DNA of 64,000 nucleotides from Maritimibacter alkaliphilus HTCC2654 (GTDB lineage Bacteria > Pseudomonadota > Alphaproteobacteria > Rhodobacterales > Rhodobacteraceae). The stretch lies in the NCBI RefSeq assembly GCF_000152805.1, contig NZ_CH902578.1, forward strand, positions 1,261,240 through 1,325,239, written 5' to 3'. Below are positions 8,494 to 17,374 of this stretch, one piece after another. The notes below the pieces were generated by a model, which saw only the letters and a list, made by a program, of their open reading frames with translations, made no database searches and was not told where the DNA came from. Position 1 is the stretch's first letter; every line of letters begins with the position of its first letter. Both the position numbers and the translations under genes were made by a program.

Positions 8494-9281
8494 TTCCGTT
8501 TCTCGCGGGCTTTGGCGAGGAAGGCATCGACGCGGGCCTTGTGTTCCTCGGTACGCACGGAGAGGGATTCATAAGCGATGCCGGGGTCCATCAACGCATG
8601 GGCCACCCGCTTCAGCTCCATATTCATGACGGTCTTGGTCCAGCGGATCGCAGGCTGCGCCCCGGCGATCAGCCTGTCGCAGAACGCGTCCACGGCGGCG
8701 TCGAGCGCTTCGTCGGCGACCACGTGATTGACCAGCCCGATCTCGCCCGCCTTGGCCGCAGTCAGGGTTTCGCCGGTCAGCAGAAATTCCTTTGCGCGGT
8801 GAAGGCCGATGAGCGCGGGCCAGATGATCGCGCCACCGTCGCCCGCCACCAGACCGATGGCCACATGCGGGTCGCCGATCTTGGCGCTTTCACCGGCAAA
8901 GGTCACATCGCAAAACAACGCGATGGTCGCGCCCAGCCCGATGGCCGCGCCGTTGACCCGCGCCACCACGGGCTTGTCGATGTCGAGCAGCGTGAAGATG
9001 AGCGCCTTGGCCTCGGCGGCTTCCTTGTCGAAGAGGGTCGGCTCGTCGATGACGCGGCGCATCCCCTCGATGTCGCCGCCTGCCGAGAAGGCACGACCCG
9101 CTCCGGTGATGACCACAACGTCGCTGCCGGTGTCGTCGCGGGCGAAGGCCAGAGCGTCGATGATCTCGGCATGCATCGGGCCACCGAAGGCGTTGAGCAC
9201 CTCGGGCCGGTTCATCGTGATCGTCAGCCGCCGCCCGGTGCGGGTCAGCAGCAGGGTTTCGAACTTTGGCAGGTCGCTCAT
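8490..9281 (-). CDS. Enoyl-CoA hydratase/isomerase family protein
   Basis: 263 aa crotonase-fold protein. The ATG at 9281 is chosen because it sits in an ATGA overlap with the upstream acyl-CoA dehydrogenase gene and has GGAGGG in front. Oxyanion-hole segments are visible at AFSAGGDIEG and NGAAIGLGATIALF. In the active-site helix the position matching Glu144 of rat crotonase is His (GDPHVAIGLVAG), while the Glu matching Glu164 is kept (RAKEFLLTGE). It may therefore be a hydratase with altered chemistry, an isomerase or another crotonase activity. The function in the pathway is addition or rearrangement on the unsaturated CoA ester made by the neighbouring dehydrogenases. Confidence 0.85.
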   Translation of the reverse strand: MSDLPKFETLLLTRTGRRLTITMNRPEVLNAFGGPMHAEIIDALAFARDDTGSDVVVITGAGRAFSAGGDIEGMRRVIDEPTLFDKEAAEAKALIFTLLDIDKPVVARVNGAAIGLGATIALFCDVTFAGESAKIGDPHVAIGLVAGDGGAIIWPALIGLHRAKEFLLTGETLTAAKAGEIGLVNHVVADEALDAAVDAFCDRLIAGAQPAIRWTKTVMNMELKRVAHALMDPGIAYESLSVRTEEHKARVDAFLAKAREKRK

Positions 9282-10198
9282 GCCGCCCTCCATCTCGCTT
9301 CAGCATAGTCGAGGAAGGCCATCGGCGCGCCACCCATTTCGGCCCGCAGCGCGCGGGCGCGGTAGGTCCAGCGGTGCAGCGGGTGTTCCAGTGTCAGGCC
9401 CATCGCCCCCATGAACTGGTGCAGGTCATAACCGATCCGCGTGGCGTGGTTCTGGACATGAGCAAGCGCGAGGCTCGCATCCTGGGGTGCGCGGCTGGAC
9501 GCGGCCTTGAGCATGAGGAGCCGCGCGCCTTCGAGCCAGACCGCATCGGTCGCGAGGCGATGCTGCACACCTTGAAAACTGCCAAGGGCTTGGCCGAACT
9601 GGGTCCGCTCGCGCACGTGGGCGAGGACCGAGGACAGGCCTCCGGCCAGGACACCGGACAGCTCGGCGGCCAGCGCGATCTGCCAGAGTGTGCGGATTGT
9701 GGCCGGGTCGACGTCGAGCGTCTGCCAGTCCAGCTTGTCCCGCGCCATCTCGCCCATCGGATAAGCAAAAAGGCTATCCACCTCGCGCGCCTGACCGTCG
9801 AGCCTCGCCAGCCGCACCGCCCCGTCGGTGATCGACAGGAGCGCCCCCGCCTGCGGCAGGAACCGGATCGCGCCGGGGGCTTCATCGTCCACGACGGCCA
9901 GCGGGCGCGGCACGTCATCGCCGAGGAAGGGGCGCAGCAGCGCCGAGGCCGCGCATTCGACCGTCACCGGGACTTGCGCCACCTCGTGCACCATCGCTGC
10001 GGCGGCCACGGTGCCGAGGTCCGGCTCTGCGGCGGCGTCATAGAACCCGGCCTCTTCGAGCCGCGCATCCAGCGCCGTGCCATAATCGAACCGCCCCCAA
10101 TCCGCGACGGTGTGAAAGCCGGTCTCGGCCTCATCCCCCAACATCTGGGCGAGCACGGTGACGAAAGTCGCCTGATCTTCGTTGAACGCAAGGTGCAT
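9278..10198 (-). CDS. Acyl-CoA dehydrogenase, small (about 305 aa) subunit, pair 1
   Basis: 306 aa, short for a stand-alone acyl-CoA dehydrogenase (about 380 aa). The N-terminal half is poorly conserved. The C-terminal helical domain carries the FAD-contact segment RTQFGQALGSFQGVQHRLA and a modified end motif (HQFMGAMGLTLEHPLHRW). It directly follows the 383-aa dehydrogenase gene with a 2-base gap. Such large/small pairs form alpha2-beta2 dehydrogenases in steroid side-chain degradation, and a similar complex is likely here (inference). It should be cytosolic and pass electrons to ETF. It is part of the operon that continues to the hydratase, ligase and iclR. Confidence 0.83.
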   Translation of the reverse strand: MHLAFNEDQATFVTVLAQMLGDEAETGFHTVADWGRFDYGTALDARLEEAGFYDAAAEPDLGTVAAAAMVHEVAQVPVTVECAASALLRPFLGDDVPRPLAVVDDEAPGAIRFLPQAGALLSITDGAVRLARLDGQAREVDSLFAYPMGEMARDKLDWQTLDVDPATIRTLWQIALAAELSGVLAGGLSSVLAHVRERTQFGQALGSFQGVQHRLATDAVWLEGARLLMLKAASSRAPQDASLALAHVQNHATRIGYDLHQFMGAMGLTLEHPLHRWTYRARALRAEMGGAPMAFLDYAEARWRAA

Positions 10199-10200
10199 GG

Positions 10201-11352
10201 TCAGGCCCCTTTCGGCAGGTCGAGGTGGCGGCGGGCCACGAGGTTCAGCTGGATCTCCGCCGCCCCCGCCGCGATGCCGGTGACGATGGCGCGTTCGTGG
10301 TGGGCGAGCATGCCCGCGTGGCCGTCGCCCGAGAAACAGTCGGGCAGGAAATCCATCCCGAAATCCGTCACCGCATGGTCGGCTTCGACCACCGCGACGC
10401 GGGCGAGGTTTGCGGCGGTGCCCGGCGGCACGCCCCGCGCGCGCTCGTCCACCACACGGTAGACCAGAAGCCGCGCGGCTTCGCAGGCCGCCGCCGCCTC
10501 GGCCGCCTTGGCGCGCACGATTGCATTGCCGAACGCACCCCGCGCCTTGAGTTCGCCGACCATCAGGTCCAGCACCTGAGACGACATTTCATAGCGCGGG
10601 ATGCCGACGCGTTCGTTGGCCAGCGCGTAGGAGATGATCGTCCACCCCTCGCCCTCTTCGCCAAGACGGCAGGAGGCGGGAACGCGCACGTCCGTGAAAA
10701 AGACCTCGTGAATGTCGCCGTGGCCGATGAGGCTGGGGATCGCGCGGACCTCGATGCCGGGCGTGTCCATCGGGACGAGGAAGATCGCGATGGCCGAGCG
10801 CCCTTGATCGGCCCCACCGGTGCGCGCGAGCAAAAAACAGGTGTCGGCCATGCCCGCATAGGAAGTCCAGATTTTCTGACCATTGATGACGTAGTCGTCC
10901 CCATCGCGGATTGCCTTGGTCCTGAGCGAGGCGAGGTCTGACCCCGCACCGGGCTCGGAAAACCCCTGACACCAGATCGCGCGGCCCGCCGCCATTTCGG
11001 GAAGGTACTGCGCCTTCTGCGCGTCCGAGCCGTAGCGCATCAGGACCGGGCCGATCCAGTTGACGTTCATGTATTGCCCGCCGCGCGGCTCGCCCACCGC
11101 CCACATCTCTTCCCCCATGATGAAATGTTCCCACGTCGGGCGGTCCGCGCCGCCCCATTCGGCGGGCCAGTGGGGGACGAGCAATCCGGCCTCGGCGAGT
11201 TTGGGGCAGAATTCGAGCGAGAACTCGGTCTGTTCCCGCGAACCCGGCCCGTGCCGCGCGATTTCGTCCCAGTTCGTGGGCAACTCACGGTCGAGGAAGT
11301 CACGCACCCGCGCGCGGAAGGCGTCGTTTTCCTCTGTCCATGTGAAGTCCAT
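10201..11352 (-). CDS. Acyl-CoA dehydrogenase, large subunit, pair 1
   Basis: 383 aa from the ATG at 11352, which has GGGAGGG close before it; the frame stays open farther upstream without dehydrogenase similarity. Typical domains: N-terminal helices (FTWTEENDAFRARVRDFL), middle beta domain with WCQGFSEPGAGSDLASL and NGQKIWTSYA, C-terminal helices ending in AAGAAEIQLNLVARR. The canonical catalytic Glu of short-chain enzymes just before the G-T-x-IQ segment is not seen, as in many FadE-type enzymes that use another position. It is the first gene of a five-gene operon ending in iclR, and a GGGACA site lies just before it. Confidence 0.87.
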   Translation of the reverse strand: MDFTWTEENDAFRARVRDFLDRELPTNWDEIARHGPGSREQTEFSLEFCPKLAEAGLLVPHWPAEWGGADRPTWEHFIMGEEMWAVGEPRGGQYMNVNWIGPVLMRYGSDAQKAQYLPEMAAGRAIWCQGFSEPGAGSDLASLRTKAIRDGDDYVINGQKIWTSYAGMADTCFLLARTGGADQGRSAIAIFLVPMDTPGIEVRAIPSLIGHGDIHEVFFTDVRVPASCRLGEEGEGWTIISYALANERVGIPRYEMSSQVLDLMVGELKARGAFGNAIVRAKAAEAAAACEAARLLVYRVVDERARGVPPGTAANLARVAVVEADHAVTDFGMDFLPDCFSGDGHAGMLAHHERAIVTGIAAGAAEIQLNLVARRHLDLPKGA

Positions 11353-11361
11353 CGAAAGCCC

Positions 11362-11379
11362 TCCCATTATGCGGGACAG
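11362..11379 (+). promoter_or_regulatory. Possible IclR-type operator before the acyl-CoA dehydrogenase operon
   Basis: TCCCATTATGCGGGACAG has the partly symmetric form TCCC-N7-GGGA. It matches 14 of 18 positions of the site at 1804-1821. It lies 10-27 bases from the start codon at 11352, overlapping the likely ribosome or early transcript region, which would suit repression. It also lies within 200 bases of the divergent pair-2 dehydrogenase gene. Confidence 0.45.
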
Positions 11380-11552
11380 TTTCTGGCCCGCGCGGCGGAA
11401 TTGAAAATGCCGCCCGACCCGCCCCATGTCAACAGTCCCCGGCTTGACCAAGATGTTTTCAGGCGTATAGCCTATGGCCGAGCCGGGAAGCCGGGCAGAG
11501 GGAGGAAACAGCCACATGCAATTCTTCGATCCCATGATATGGAATTTTGTGG

Positions 11553-12692
11553 ATGAATGCGATGCAGCTTGACATGACGGCCGAGGACGAGGCGTTTCGC
11601 GCGCAAGCGCGGGACTGGCTCATCCACAACCGCCCGACCGCACCTGCGCCGCGCGAAGGGCAGGCCTCGCGCACATACGCGACCGACTGGTTGGCGAAAT
11701 GCGCCGCTGCGGGGTGGTCCGGGCTGGCGTGGCCCAAGGAATACGGGGGGCACGGTCTGTCGCCTGCGCGGCTTTTGATCTGGTACGAGGAATACGCCCG
11801 TGCCCGCGCGCCCTCACCGCTCGACTGCACCTTCGTCGCGCTGAACCACGCCGGGCCGACCGTGTTCGCACGTGGCACCGAAGCCCAGAAGGCATTTCAC
11901 CTGCCCCGCATCCTCGATGGTCGTTCGATCTGGTGTCAGGGGTTTTCGGAACCCGGCGCGGGTTCGGACCTCGCCTCACTCAAGACGACGGGGCGGATCG
12001 AGGGCGACCATCTTGTCGTCAACGGCCAAAAGATCTGGTCAAGCTACGCCGACATCGCGGATTATCAGGAGCTTCTGATCCGCACCGATCCGGGATCGAA
12101 GCGCCACAAGGGGCTGAGTTGGGTGATCTGCGACATGACGCTCCCCGGCATCACGGTGCGTCCGATCCGCAACATGGCGGGCGTGACGCATTTCGCCGAG
12201 GTGTTCTATGACGACGTGCGCATCCCTTTGGACGCCGTGGTGGGCGAGGTGAACGACGGCTGGTCGGTCGCCATGACGACGCTCGCCTTCGAACGGCGCA
12301 CGGCAGCGATGGCCCTGCAACTCGACCTGTCGGTCAAGGTCGAAGAGCTGATCGCACTTGCCCGACCCACTCCCGGCACCGCGACCGCAGAACGCCTTGC
12401 CGACCTGCGGGCCGAGGCGGCGGGGGTGCGGGCCATGACCTACCGCACGGCGCTGCGTGACCCGGACACGCCCTTCGACGGCTCGCTCGTGCGGCTGACC
12501 TTCGCGGAACTCGCCCAGCGGATCGAGCGTGCGGCGATGGACGTGCTCGGCCCCGACGGTCTGACCGACAGCCATTGGACGCATGGCTACCTTGAAAGCT
12601 ATTCCGAGACGATCGCGGGCGGCACCGCGGAAATTCAGCGCAACATCATCGCCGAGCGCATCCTCGGCCTGCCGCGGGAGGCCCGGTTATGA
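11553..12692 (+). CDS. Acyl-CoA dehydrogenase, large subunit, pair 2
   Basis: 379 aa from the ATG at 11553; ATG at 11562 is also possible, and neither has a strong ribosome site. It has the N-terminal helical domain, WCQGFSEPGAGSDLASL, NGQKIWSSYAD and a C-terminal TIAGGTAEIQRNIIAERILGLPRE. It transcribes away from pair 1, and its stop overlaps the start of its own small partner (ATGA, 12689-12692). It likely oxidises a later or differently substituted CoA ester of the same pathway. The sequence is close to the pair 1 large subunit in the middle domain, so a duplication of the pair is plausible. Confidence 0.87.
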   Translation: MNAMQLDMTAEDEAFRAQARDWLIHNRPTAPAPREGQASRTYATDWLAKCAAAGWSGLAWPKEYGGHGLSPARLLIWYEEYARARAPSPLDCTFVALNHAGPTVFARGTEAQKAFHLPRILDGRSIWCQGFSEPGAGSDLASLKTTGRIEGDHLVVNGQKIWSSYADIADYQELLIRTDPGSKRHKGLSWVICDMTLPGITVRPIRNMAGVTHFAEVFYDDVRIPLDAVVGEVNDGWSVAMTTLAFERRTAAMALQLDLSVKVEELIALARPTPGTATAERLADLRAEAAGVRAMTYRTALRDPDTPFDGSLVRLTFAELAQRIERAAMDVLGPDGLTDSHWTHGYLESYSETIAGGTAEIQRNIIAERILGLPREARL

Positions 12693-13606
12693 GTTTCGAT
12701 CTGACCCCCGGCGAAGACCTGCGCCAGATCCTCGACGCCGCGCAGGCGATGCTCGACAGCCACTATCCGGTGGCGCGTCTGCAAGAGGGCATGGGCGGCG
12801 ATGACCTTGACCCGCTGGAGGACTTCGGGGCCTTCGCCCTTGCCCTGCCTGAGGATGCGGGGGGCGCGGGCTTCAGCATCGTGGAAGAGGCGCATCTGCA
12901 CGTGGCTTTGGGCCGTCACCTCGTCGGCCCCGGCGCGCTCGCCTCCGCCATCGCACGGCGGCTGGACGCGGGCGTGACCGCCTGTATCGGCGTCGCGAGC
13001 AACGGAACATGGACACTCGTCGACCCGGAGGGCGCGGATCACGCGGTGATACGGGTGGACGGCGGTTTCGGCCTTTCGCCCGTCACCGACCCGAAGACGA
13101 CCGCCCCGCTCGGCGCGGGTCTGCCCGTCGCCAAGATGGCGCGCACCGGCACCAATCGGCCCGTGGACGCGGACCTCGCCCGCCTGCTTGCCGCCGCGCA
13201 ACTGCTGGGCGTCGCCACCGGCGCGCGGGATCTGGCGGTCGACTATGCCAAGATCCGCGAGCAGTTCGGTCAACCCATCGGCACGTTTCAGGCGATCAAG
13301 CACCATACCGCCAACATGACGCTGGGGATCGAGATGGTGTCGGCCCTGCTCGACATGGCGGCGATTGCGCTCTGCGACGGTCACCCGGACGCGGGCTTTC
13401 AGGTCGCCGCCCTTACCCGCCTCGCCCCGCGCGTCGCGCTCGACAACGCGCGCACCGGCATCCAGATTCACGGCGGCATCGGCTTTTCCGCCGAGGCGAA
13501 CGCCCATCTCTTTCTCAAACAGGCCCATGTGCTTGCTCAGTTCATCGGACCAGCCGATCTTCTGAGCCTGCCCGCACCGCTCGCGCCCTATGGAGACAAC
13601 GCATGA
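12689..13606 (+). CDS. Acyl-CoA dehydrogenase, small subunit, pair 2
   Basis: 305 aa. The N-terminal half is reduced. The C-terminal domain keeps the FAD-contact motif IREQFGQPIGTFQAIKHH and the IQIHGGIGFS segment. It overlaps both neighbours by ATGA (12689-12692 and 13603-13606), so dehydrogenase large, small and SDR are translated as a coupled unit. It is expected to form an alpha2-beta2 enzyme with the product of 11553-12692. Confidence 0.85.
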   Translation: MSFDLTPGEDLRQILDAAQAMLDSHYPVARLQEGMGGDDLDPLEDFGAFALALPEDAGGAGFSIVEEAHLHVALGRHLVGPGALASAIARRLDAGVTACIGVASNGTWTLVDPEGADHAVIRVDGGFGLSPVTDPKTTAPLGAGLPVAKMARTGTNRPVDADLARLLAAAQLLGVATGARDLAVDYAKIREQFGQPIGTFQAIKHHTANMTLGIEMVSALLDMAAIALCDGHPDAGFQVAALTRLAPRVALDNARTGIQIHGGIGFSAEANAHLFLKQAHVLAQFIGPADLLSLPAPLAPYGDNA

Positions 13607-14439
13607 AATCAGCCATCGTCACCGGCGCCTCGAGCGGTATCGGCCTCGCCACCGCGCGCGCATTCCTCGAAAACGGCGTCGCCGTGGTCGGCGTGGGCCG
13701 GGACGCGACGAAACTCGATGCCGCGCGGGCCAGTCTGGCCGACCTCCCCGCCCCGATGGTGACGCTCGCCGCCGACATCACCGACGACGACGCGCCGAAA
13801 CGGGCCGTGGCGCTGGCGATGGACGAATTCGGGCGCCTCGACCACCTCGTCAACAACGCGGGCGTCGGCAGCCCGGAGCCGGTGCATTCCACCGATGACG
13901 CCACGCTCGACCGGTTTCTCGACCTCATGCTGCGCGCACCGTTCCGCCTGTGTCGGGAGGCGCTCACGGCGTTCGGCGACACGGCGACCATCGTCAATGT
14001 GTCTTCGACCTATTCCCTTGTCGGCGGATTGCGCGGTGGGGCCTATTCGGCGGCCAAGGGCGGGCTGAACGCGCTTACGCTGCATATGGCGGCGCAATAC
14101 GGGTCGTCCGGCGTGCGCTCGAACGCGGTCGCGCCGGGGGTGATCCCGACCCCGATGACCGAGGCGCGGCTGGAGGTCGAAGCCTTTCGGCGCATGAACA
14201 CCGACATGACCCCCGCCGCCGGATGGGGCACGGTCGAGGACATCGCGAACGCGATCTGGTTTCTGTCCTCACCGCAGTCGGCCTGGATCAATGGTCAGAT
14301 CTTAGCGGTCGACGGCGGCTGGTCTTCGACCAAATACCTGAGCGAAACCGCGCTTTCGGCACCCCGCGAGGCGGTCGAACCCGACTGGACGCATTCGGGG
14401 CGCAAGCGGGCTGAGGGGACGCCCGACAGGGAATCCTGA
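13603..14439 (+). CDS. Short-chain dehydrogenase/reductase
   Basis: 278 aa classical SDR. The nucleotide-binding TGASSGIG motif is at residues 7-14, NNAG in the middle, the catalytic Ser in NVSSTYS and the YSAAK Tyr/Lys pair. I chose the ATG at 13603, which overlaps the previous stop (ATGA); the frame is open for another 600 bases upstream, but that part is the antisense-free overlap with the dehydrogenase gene. It probably oxidises the hydroxyacyl-CoA (beta-oxidation step 3) or an alcohol of the same pathway. The last 35 residues after the core (from about SSTKYLSE) are an extension of unknown role. Confidence 0.87.
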   Translation: MKSAIVTGASSGIGLATARAFLENGVAVVGVGRDATKLDAARASLADLPAPMVTLAADITDDDAPKRAVALAMDEFGRLDHLVNNAGVGSPEPVHSTDDATLDRFLDLMLRAPFRLCREALTAFGDTATIVNVSSTYSLVGGLRGGAYSAAKGGLNALTLHMAAQYGSSGVRSNAVAPGVIPTPMTEARLEVEAFRRMNTDMTPAAGWGTVEDIANAIWFLSSPQSAWINGQILAVDGGWSSTKYLSETALSAPREAVEPDWTHSGRKRAEGTPDRES

Positions 14440-14839
14440 TGGATTTGCCTCGAAAGAGGAGTGAGCACCAATCGAGGGGTCATGGATTCGGAAGACGTAC
14501 TCGCACGGCTTTCAGGTAGGGCGACTTCGGTATCCCCGTTTTCCACAGAGGCCGAGTTACGCCTCATAGGGTCAGCGCAATGGACCCGGAGTTCATGGCT
14601 GCATGATTGGCCGCAACGCTCAAGCGGCGGAACCGGAGCATGACTTGCTCGCACCGTCGAAATGGCGGAAGCGCGATCCCTCAGGATAATCGCCACACGG
14701 GACGCGGGCATCGTTTCGCCGTGCCGACAAGGGTTCGGTTCGGGATTGCTCGAATGGCGGACGAACGCCGCCCTTTTTCGTGCCCTGATCCCGACGATCT
14801 CTTGGGTTTCCATGTCATGTATTCCGCCCCAAGAGCGGT
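14440..14839. other. 400-base gap between convergent genes
   Basis: No supported gene. Short open frames on both strands show no recognisable protein. I see no clear terminator, tRNA or repeat. The base composition is a little less GC-rich than the genes, which would fit a decayed remnant, but nothing identifies it. Confidence 0.4.
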
Positions 14840-15664
14840 TCAGTCGTCGAAGTCTGTGCTGCGCGTCTGCGCCTCCCACGCCGTCATCTCGGCGTCCATC
14901 TGATCGCGCTTTTGCCGCACACGGGTCAGCGCGTCGGTGCCCAAAAGCAAATGTGTGGGCGGATGCGCAGCCTGCGCTAGCTCGACGATCACCGCTGCGG
15001 CGCGGGCGGGGTCGCCCAGTTGCCGTTGGTTGACTTGGCGCAGGGACGACAGCGCCTTGGCCGCGGCGCCCCCGTTCTGTGCACTTGTCTGTCCATCCTT
15101 GGGCATCGTCGCGTTTTCCAGAAAATCGGTGCGGAATTGGCCGGGCGCGATGGCGGTCACGTGGATGTCCGTGCCGGTAAGCTCGGCGGCAAGGGCGGCG
15201 GAAAACCCCTCGACCGCGGCTTTCGCGGCGGCGTAGGCGGCGGTGGCGGCACCGGGTGCGCGGCCCGCGACGGATGTGATGTTCAGAATGCGGCCAGCCC
15301 CCTGCACACGTATGTGAGGCAAAAGCGTGCGGCAGATCCGGATGCCCGCGAACACGTCGACCTCGAAAAGCGTTTCAAGCTGGTCGTCGGTCAGATCATC
15401 CAGCGCACCGATGACGCCGAACCCGGCGTTGTTCACGACGATGTCGATCCGGCCATGGACCGACAGCGCCTGACGGGCCGCCGCTTCGGCCGCCCCCGGC
15501 TTGGCAAGATCGACGGTCAGAAGATGCAGCCGATCCCCGGCATTCTCGACGTGTGCGGTGCCGTTGCGCACGGTGCCGATCACCCGGTCGCCAGCGGCCA
15601 GCGCGGCGGCCGCGATGGCTTGGCCCAGACCGCGCGAGACACCCGTGATGAACCAGACTTTCAT
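14840..15664 (-). CDS. Short-chain dehydrogenase/reductase
   Basis: 274 aa from the ATG at 15664 (MKVWFITGVSRGLG). The cofactor motif TGxSRGLG is at residues 7-14, NNAG at about 80, the catalytic Ser in NITSVAG and Tyr/Lys in YAAAK. The C-terminal end is longer than in the smallest SDRs and runs to a charged tail. It converges with the module B genes and stands next to, but not clearly within, the betaine-type ABC operon. The substrate is unknown. The frame is open upstream of the chosen start but gives an unrelated Arg/Ala-rich leader. Confidence 0.85.
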   Translation of the reverse strand: MKVWFITGVSRGLGQAIAAAALAAGDRVIGTVRNGTAHVENAGDRLHLLTVDLAKPGAAEAAARQALSVHGRIDIVVNNAGFGVIGALDDLTDDQLETLFEVDVFAGIRICRTLLPHIRVQGAGRILNITSVAGRAPGAATAAYAAAKAAVEGFSAALAAELTGTDIHVTAIAPGQFRTDFLENATMPKDGQTSAQNGGAAAKALSSLRQVNQRQLGDPARAAAVIVELAQAAHPPTHLLLGTDALTRVRQKRDQMDAEMTAWEAQTRSTDFDD

Positions 15665-15710
15665 GTGCGCCCTTTCGCGTCGTGTCGTTGGCCCGAGCGG
15701 CGACGTGGCC

Positions 15711-16541
15711 TTACGCCTTGCGCCGGCCCTGAAGCGCGCCGCGCGACAGGCGGTCGAGCAGAAGGGCAACCGCGACGATAGCCAGTCCGGCGCGCAGGCC
15801 AAGGCCCATCTCCATTCGGGTCAGGCCCCGCGTCACCTCGGCGCCCAGCCCCCCTGCCCCGACCAGACCGGCCAGAACGACCATGGCCAGCGACAGAAGG
15901 ATGCACTGGTTCAGCCCGACGACAAGCGTGGGGGTCGCGGCGGGAAGTTCGATCTTGAACAGGATCGTGCGCGGCTTGGCCCCGATCGCCTGCCCCAGTT
16001 CCTTCAGATCCGTCGGCACGCCGCGAAACGCGAGTGTCGTCAGGCGCAGCATCGGCGGCACCCCATAGACGATGGTCGCGATGACGGCGGGCACGGTTCC
16101 GAGACTGAAGATGATCACAGCCGGGATCAGATAGACCCAGGGCGGCACGGTCTGCATCGCGTCGAGTATGGGGCGAACCACCGCCTCGAGCCGGCGGTGA
16201 CGCGCCGCGTAAATTCCAAGCGGAAACGCGATGCCGACGGCGATGGTCACGGCCACCAGCACCAGCGCGATGGTCTGCATCGAGGCGTCCCACAGGTCCA
16301 TGACCCAGCAATAGGCAAGGCAGAGCGCCGCCAGAATGGCCGTTTTCACGCCGCCCAGGGCATAGCCCGCGACCGCGACCAGCGCGATCAGAACGAAGGG
16401 CGGCGGCAGCAGGAACAGCCATTCGATCCCGCCCAGCACTGCCTCGATCACATCGGTAATGACAGCGAAAAGCGGGTGGAAGTTGGCGTTCAGCCAGTCG
16501 ACGGCGGGGGCGAGAAAGGCACCGGGATCGAGACGCATCAT
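15711..16541 (-). CDS. Glycine-betaine-type ABC transporter permease (ProW family) 2
   Basis: 276 aa inner-membrane permease with about six helices. The BPD-transp-1 EAA loop is visible near residues 170-190 (DLKELGQAIGAKPRTILFKIELP). Start at 16541 (MMRLD), overlapping the upstream permease stop (16538-16540); ATG at 16538 is an equally good second choice. It is the distal gene of a four-gene importer operon: binding protein, ATPase, permease, permease. Two ProW-like permeases suggest a heterodimer rather than the ProW homodimer. Confidence 0.85.
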   Translation of the reverse strand: MMRLDPGAFLAPAVDWLNANFHPLFAVITDVIEAVLGGIEWLFLLPPPFVLIALVAVAGYALGGVKTAILAALCLAYCWVMDLWDASMQTIALVLVAVTIAVGIAFPLGIYAARHRRLEAVVRPILDAMQTVPPWVYLIPAVIIFSLGTVPAVIATIVYGVPPMLRLTTLAFRGVPTDLKELGQAIGAKPRTILFKIELPAATPTLVVGLNQCILLSLAMVVLAGLVGAGGLGAEVTRGLTRMEMGLGLRAGLAIVAVALLLDRLSRGALQGRRKA

Positions 16542-17365
16542 CTTTTCCTCGCGGCCGATTGCGTTATGCGGTCCAGCACCATGGTCAGCACGACGATGGC
16601 GATTGAGGCGTTGATCGAAGTCGCGATGTCCAGCGTGCGGATCGCGCCATAGATCGTTTCGCCCAAGCCGCCCGATCCGACGATCCCGGCGATCACGACC
16701 ATGCCGAAGGCCATCATCAGGCTCTGGTTGATCCCCGCCATGATCGACGGAACCGCGAAGGGAAGCCGGATCTTGAAGAACATCTGGCGCGTGGTGACGC
16801 CGGACGCCTGCCCCAGCTCGATGAACTCGTGCGGCGTCTCGCGAATGCCCAGCGATGTCAGCCGGATCGCCGGAGGCATCGCGACGATGACGGTTGCGGC
16901 CAGCGCGGTCGCGGGGCCGTAGCCCAGAAGCGCAATCGCGGGAAGAAGGTAGATATAGGGCGGCATCGTCTGGATCAGGTCCAGCGTCGGCATGAGCGCC
17001 CGGTCGAGCCGCGGAAAGAGACCCGCGAGGATCCCCACCGGAAGGCTGATGGCCAGCGCGATCACGCTTGCGGCGAAGACGAGTGCCAGCGTCTCCATCG
17101 TTTCGGCCCAAAGCCCCATGGCATAGCAGGCCGCAAGGGCAAGTGCGGTGACGATCCCCGGCACAAGGCCGATCATCCGCCACGCGGCAAGGCCAAGAAC
17201 CACCGCGACCGCATAGAACGGCGCGGAGATCAAAGCCCAGAGCACACCGTCATAAAGACCCTCGAGCGCGTAGCGGGCCGCGTCGAACAGAAATGCCGCG
17301 TTGTCGGTAAGCCAGTACAGGATGTCGTCCACCTGCCTGTCGAAGCTATCAACGAAATCTTCCAT
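16538..17365 (-). CDS. Glycine-betaine-type ABC transporter permease (ProW family) 1
   Basis: 275 aa, about six membrane helices. The EAA loop reads EFIELGQASGVTTRQMFFKIRLP near residues 175-195. An N-terminal region (residues 1-45) precedes the first helices, as in ProW. It is paralogous to the permease encoded immediately downstream; their stop and start codons overlap. With the ATPase and binding protein it should import a quaternary ammonium or similar compatible solute. Confidence 0.85.
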   Translation of the reverse strand: MEDFVDSFDRQVDDILYWLTDNAAFLFDAARYALEGLYDGVLWALISAPFYAVAVVLGLAAWRMIGLVPGIVTALALAACYAMGLWAETMETLALVFAASVIALAISLPVGILAGLFPRLDRALMPTLDLIQTMPPYIYLLPAIALLGYGPATALAATVIVAMPPAIRLTSLGIRETPHEFIELGQASGVTTRQMFFKIRLPFAVPSIMAGINQSLMMAFGMVVIAGIVGSGGLGETIYGAIRTLDIATSINASIAIVVLTMVLDRITQSAARKR

Positions 17366-17374
17366 GATGGCCGC

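Noticed and set aside
13009..13602. N-terminal extension of the SDR into the acyl-CoA dehydrogenase gene
   Set aside because: The ATGA overlap at 13603-13606 and the SDR cofactor motif right after it fix the start; the extension is out-of-frame dehydrogenase sequence.
14295..14879. 194-codon minus-strand open frame in and around the 14.4-14.8 kb gap
   Set aside because: It overlaps the ends of two good SDR genes and has no recognisable domain or ribosome site.
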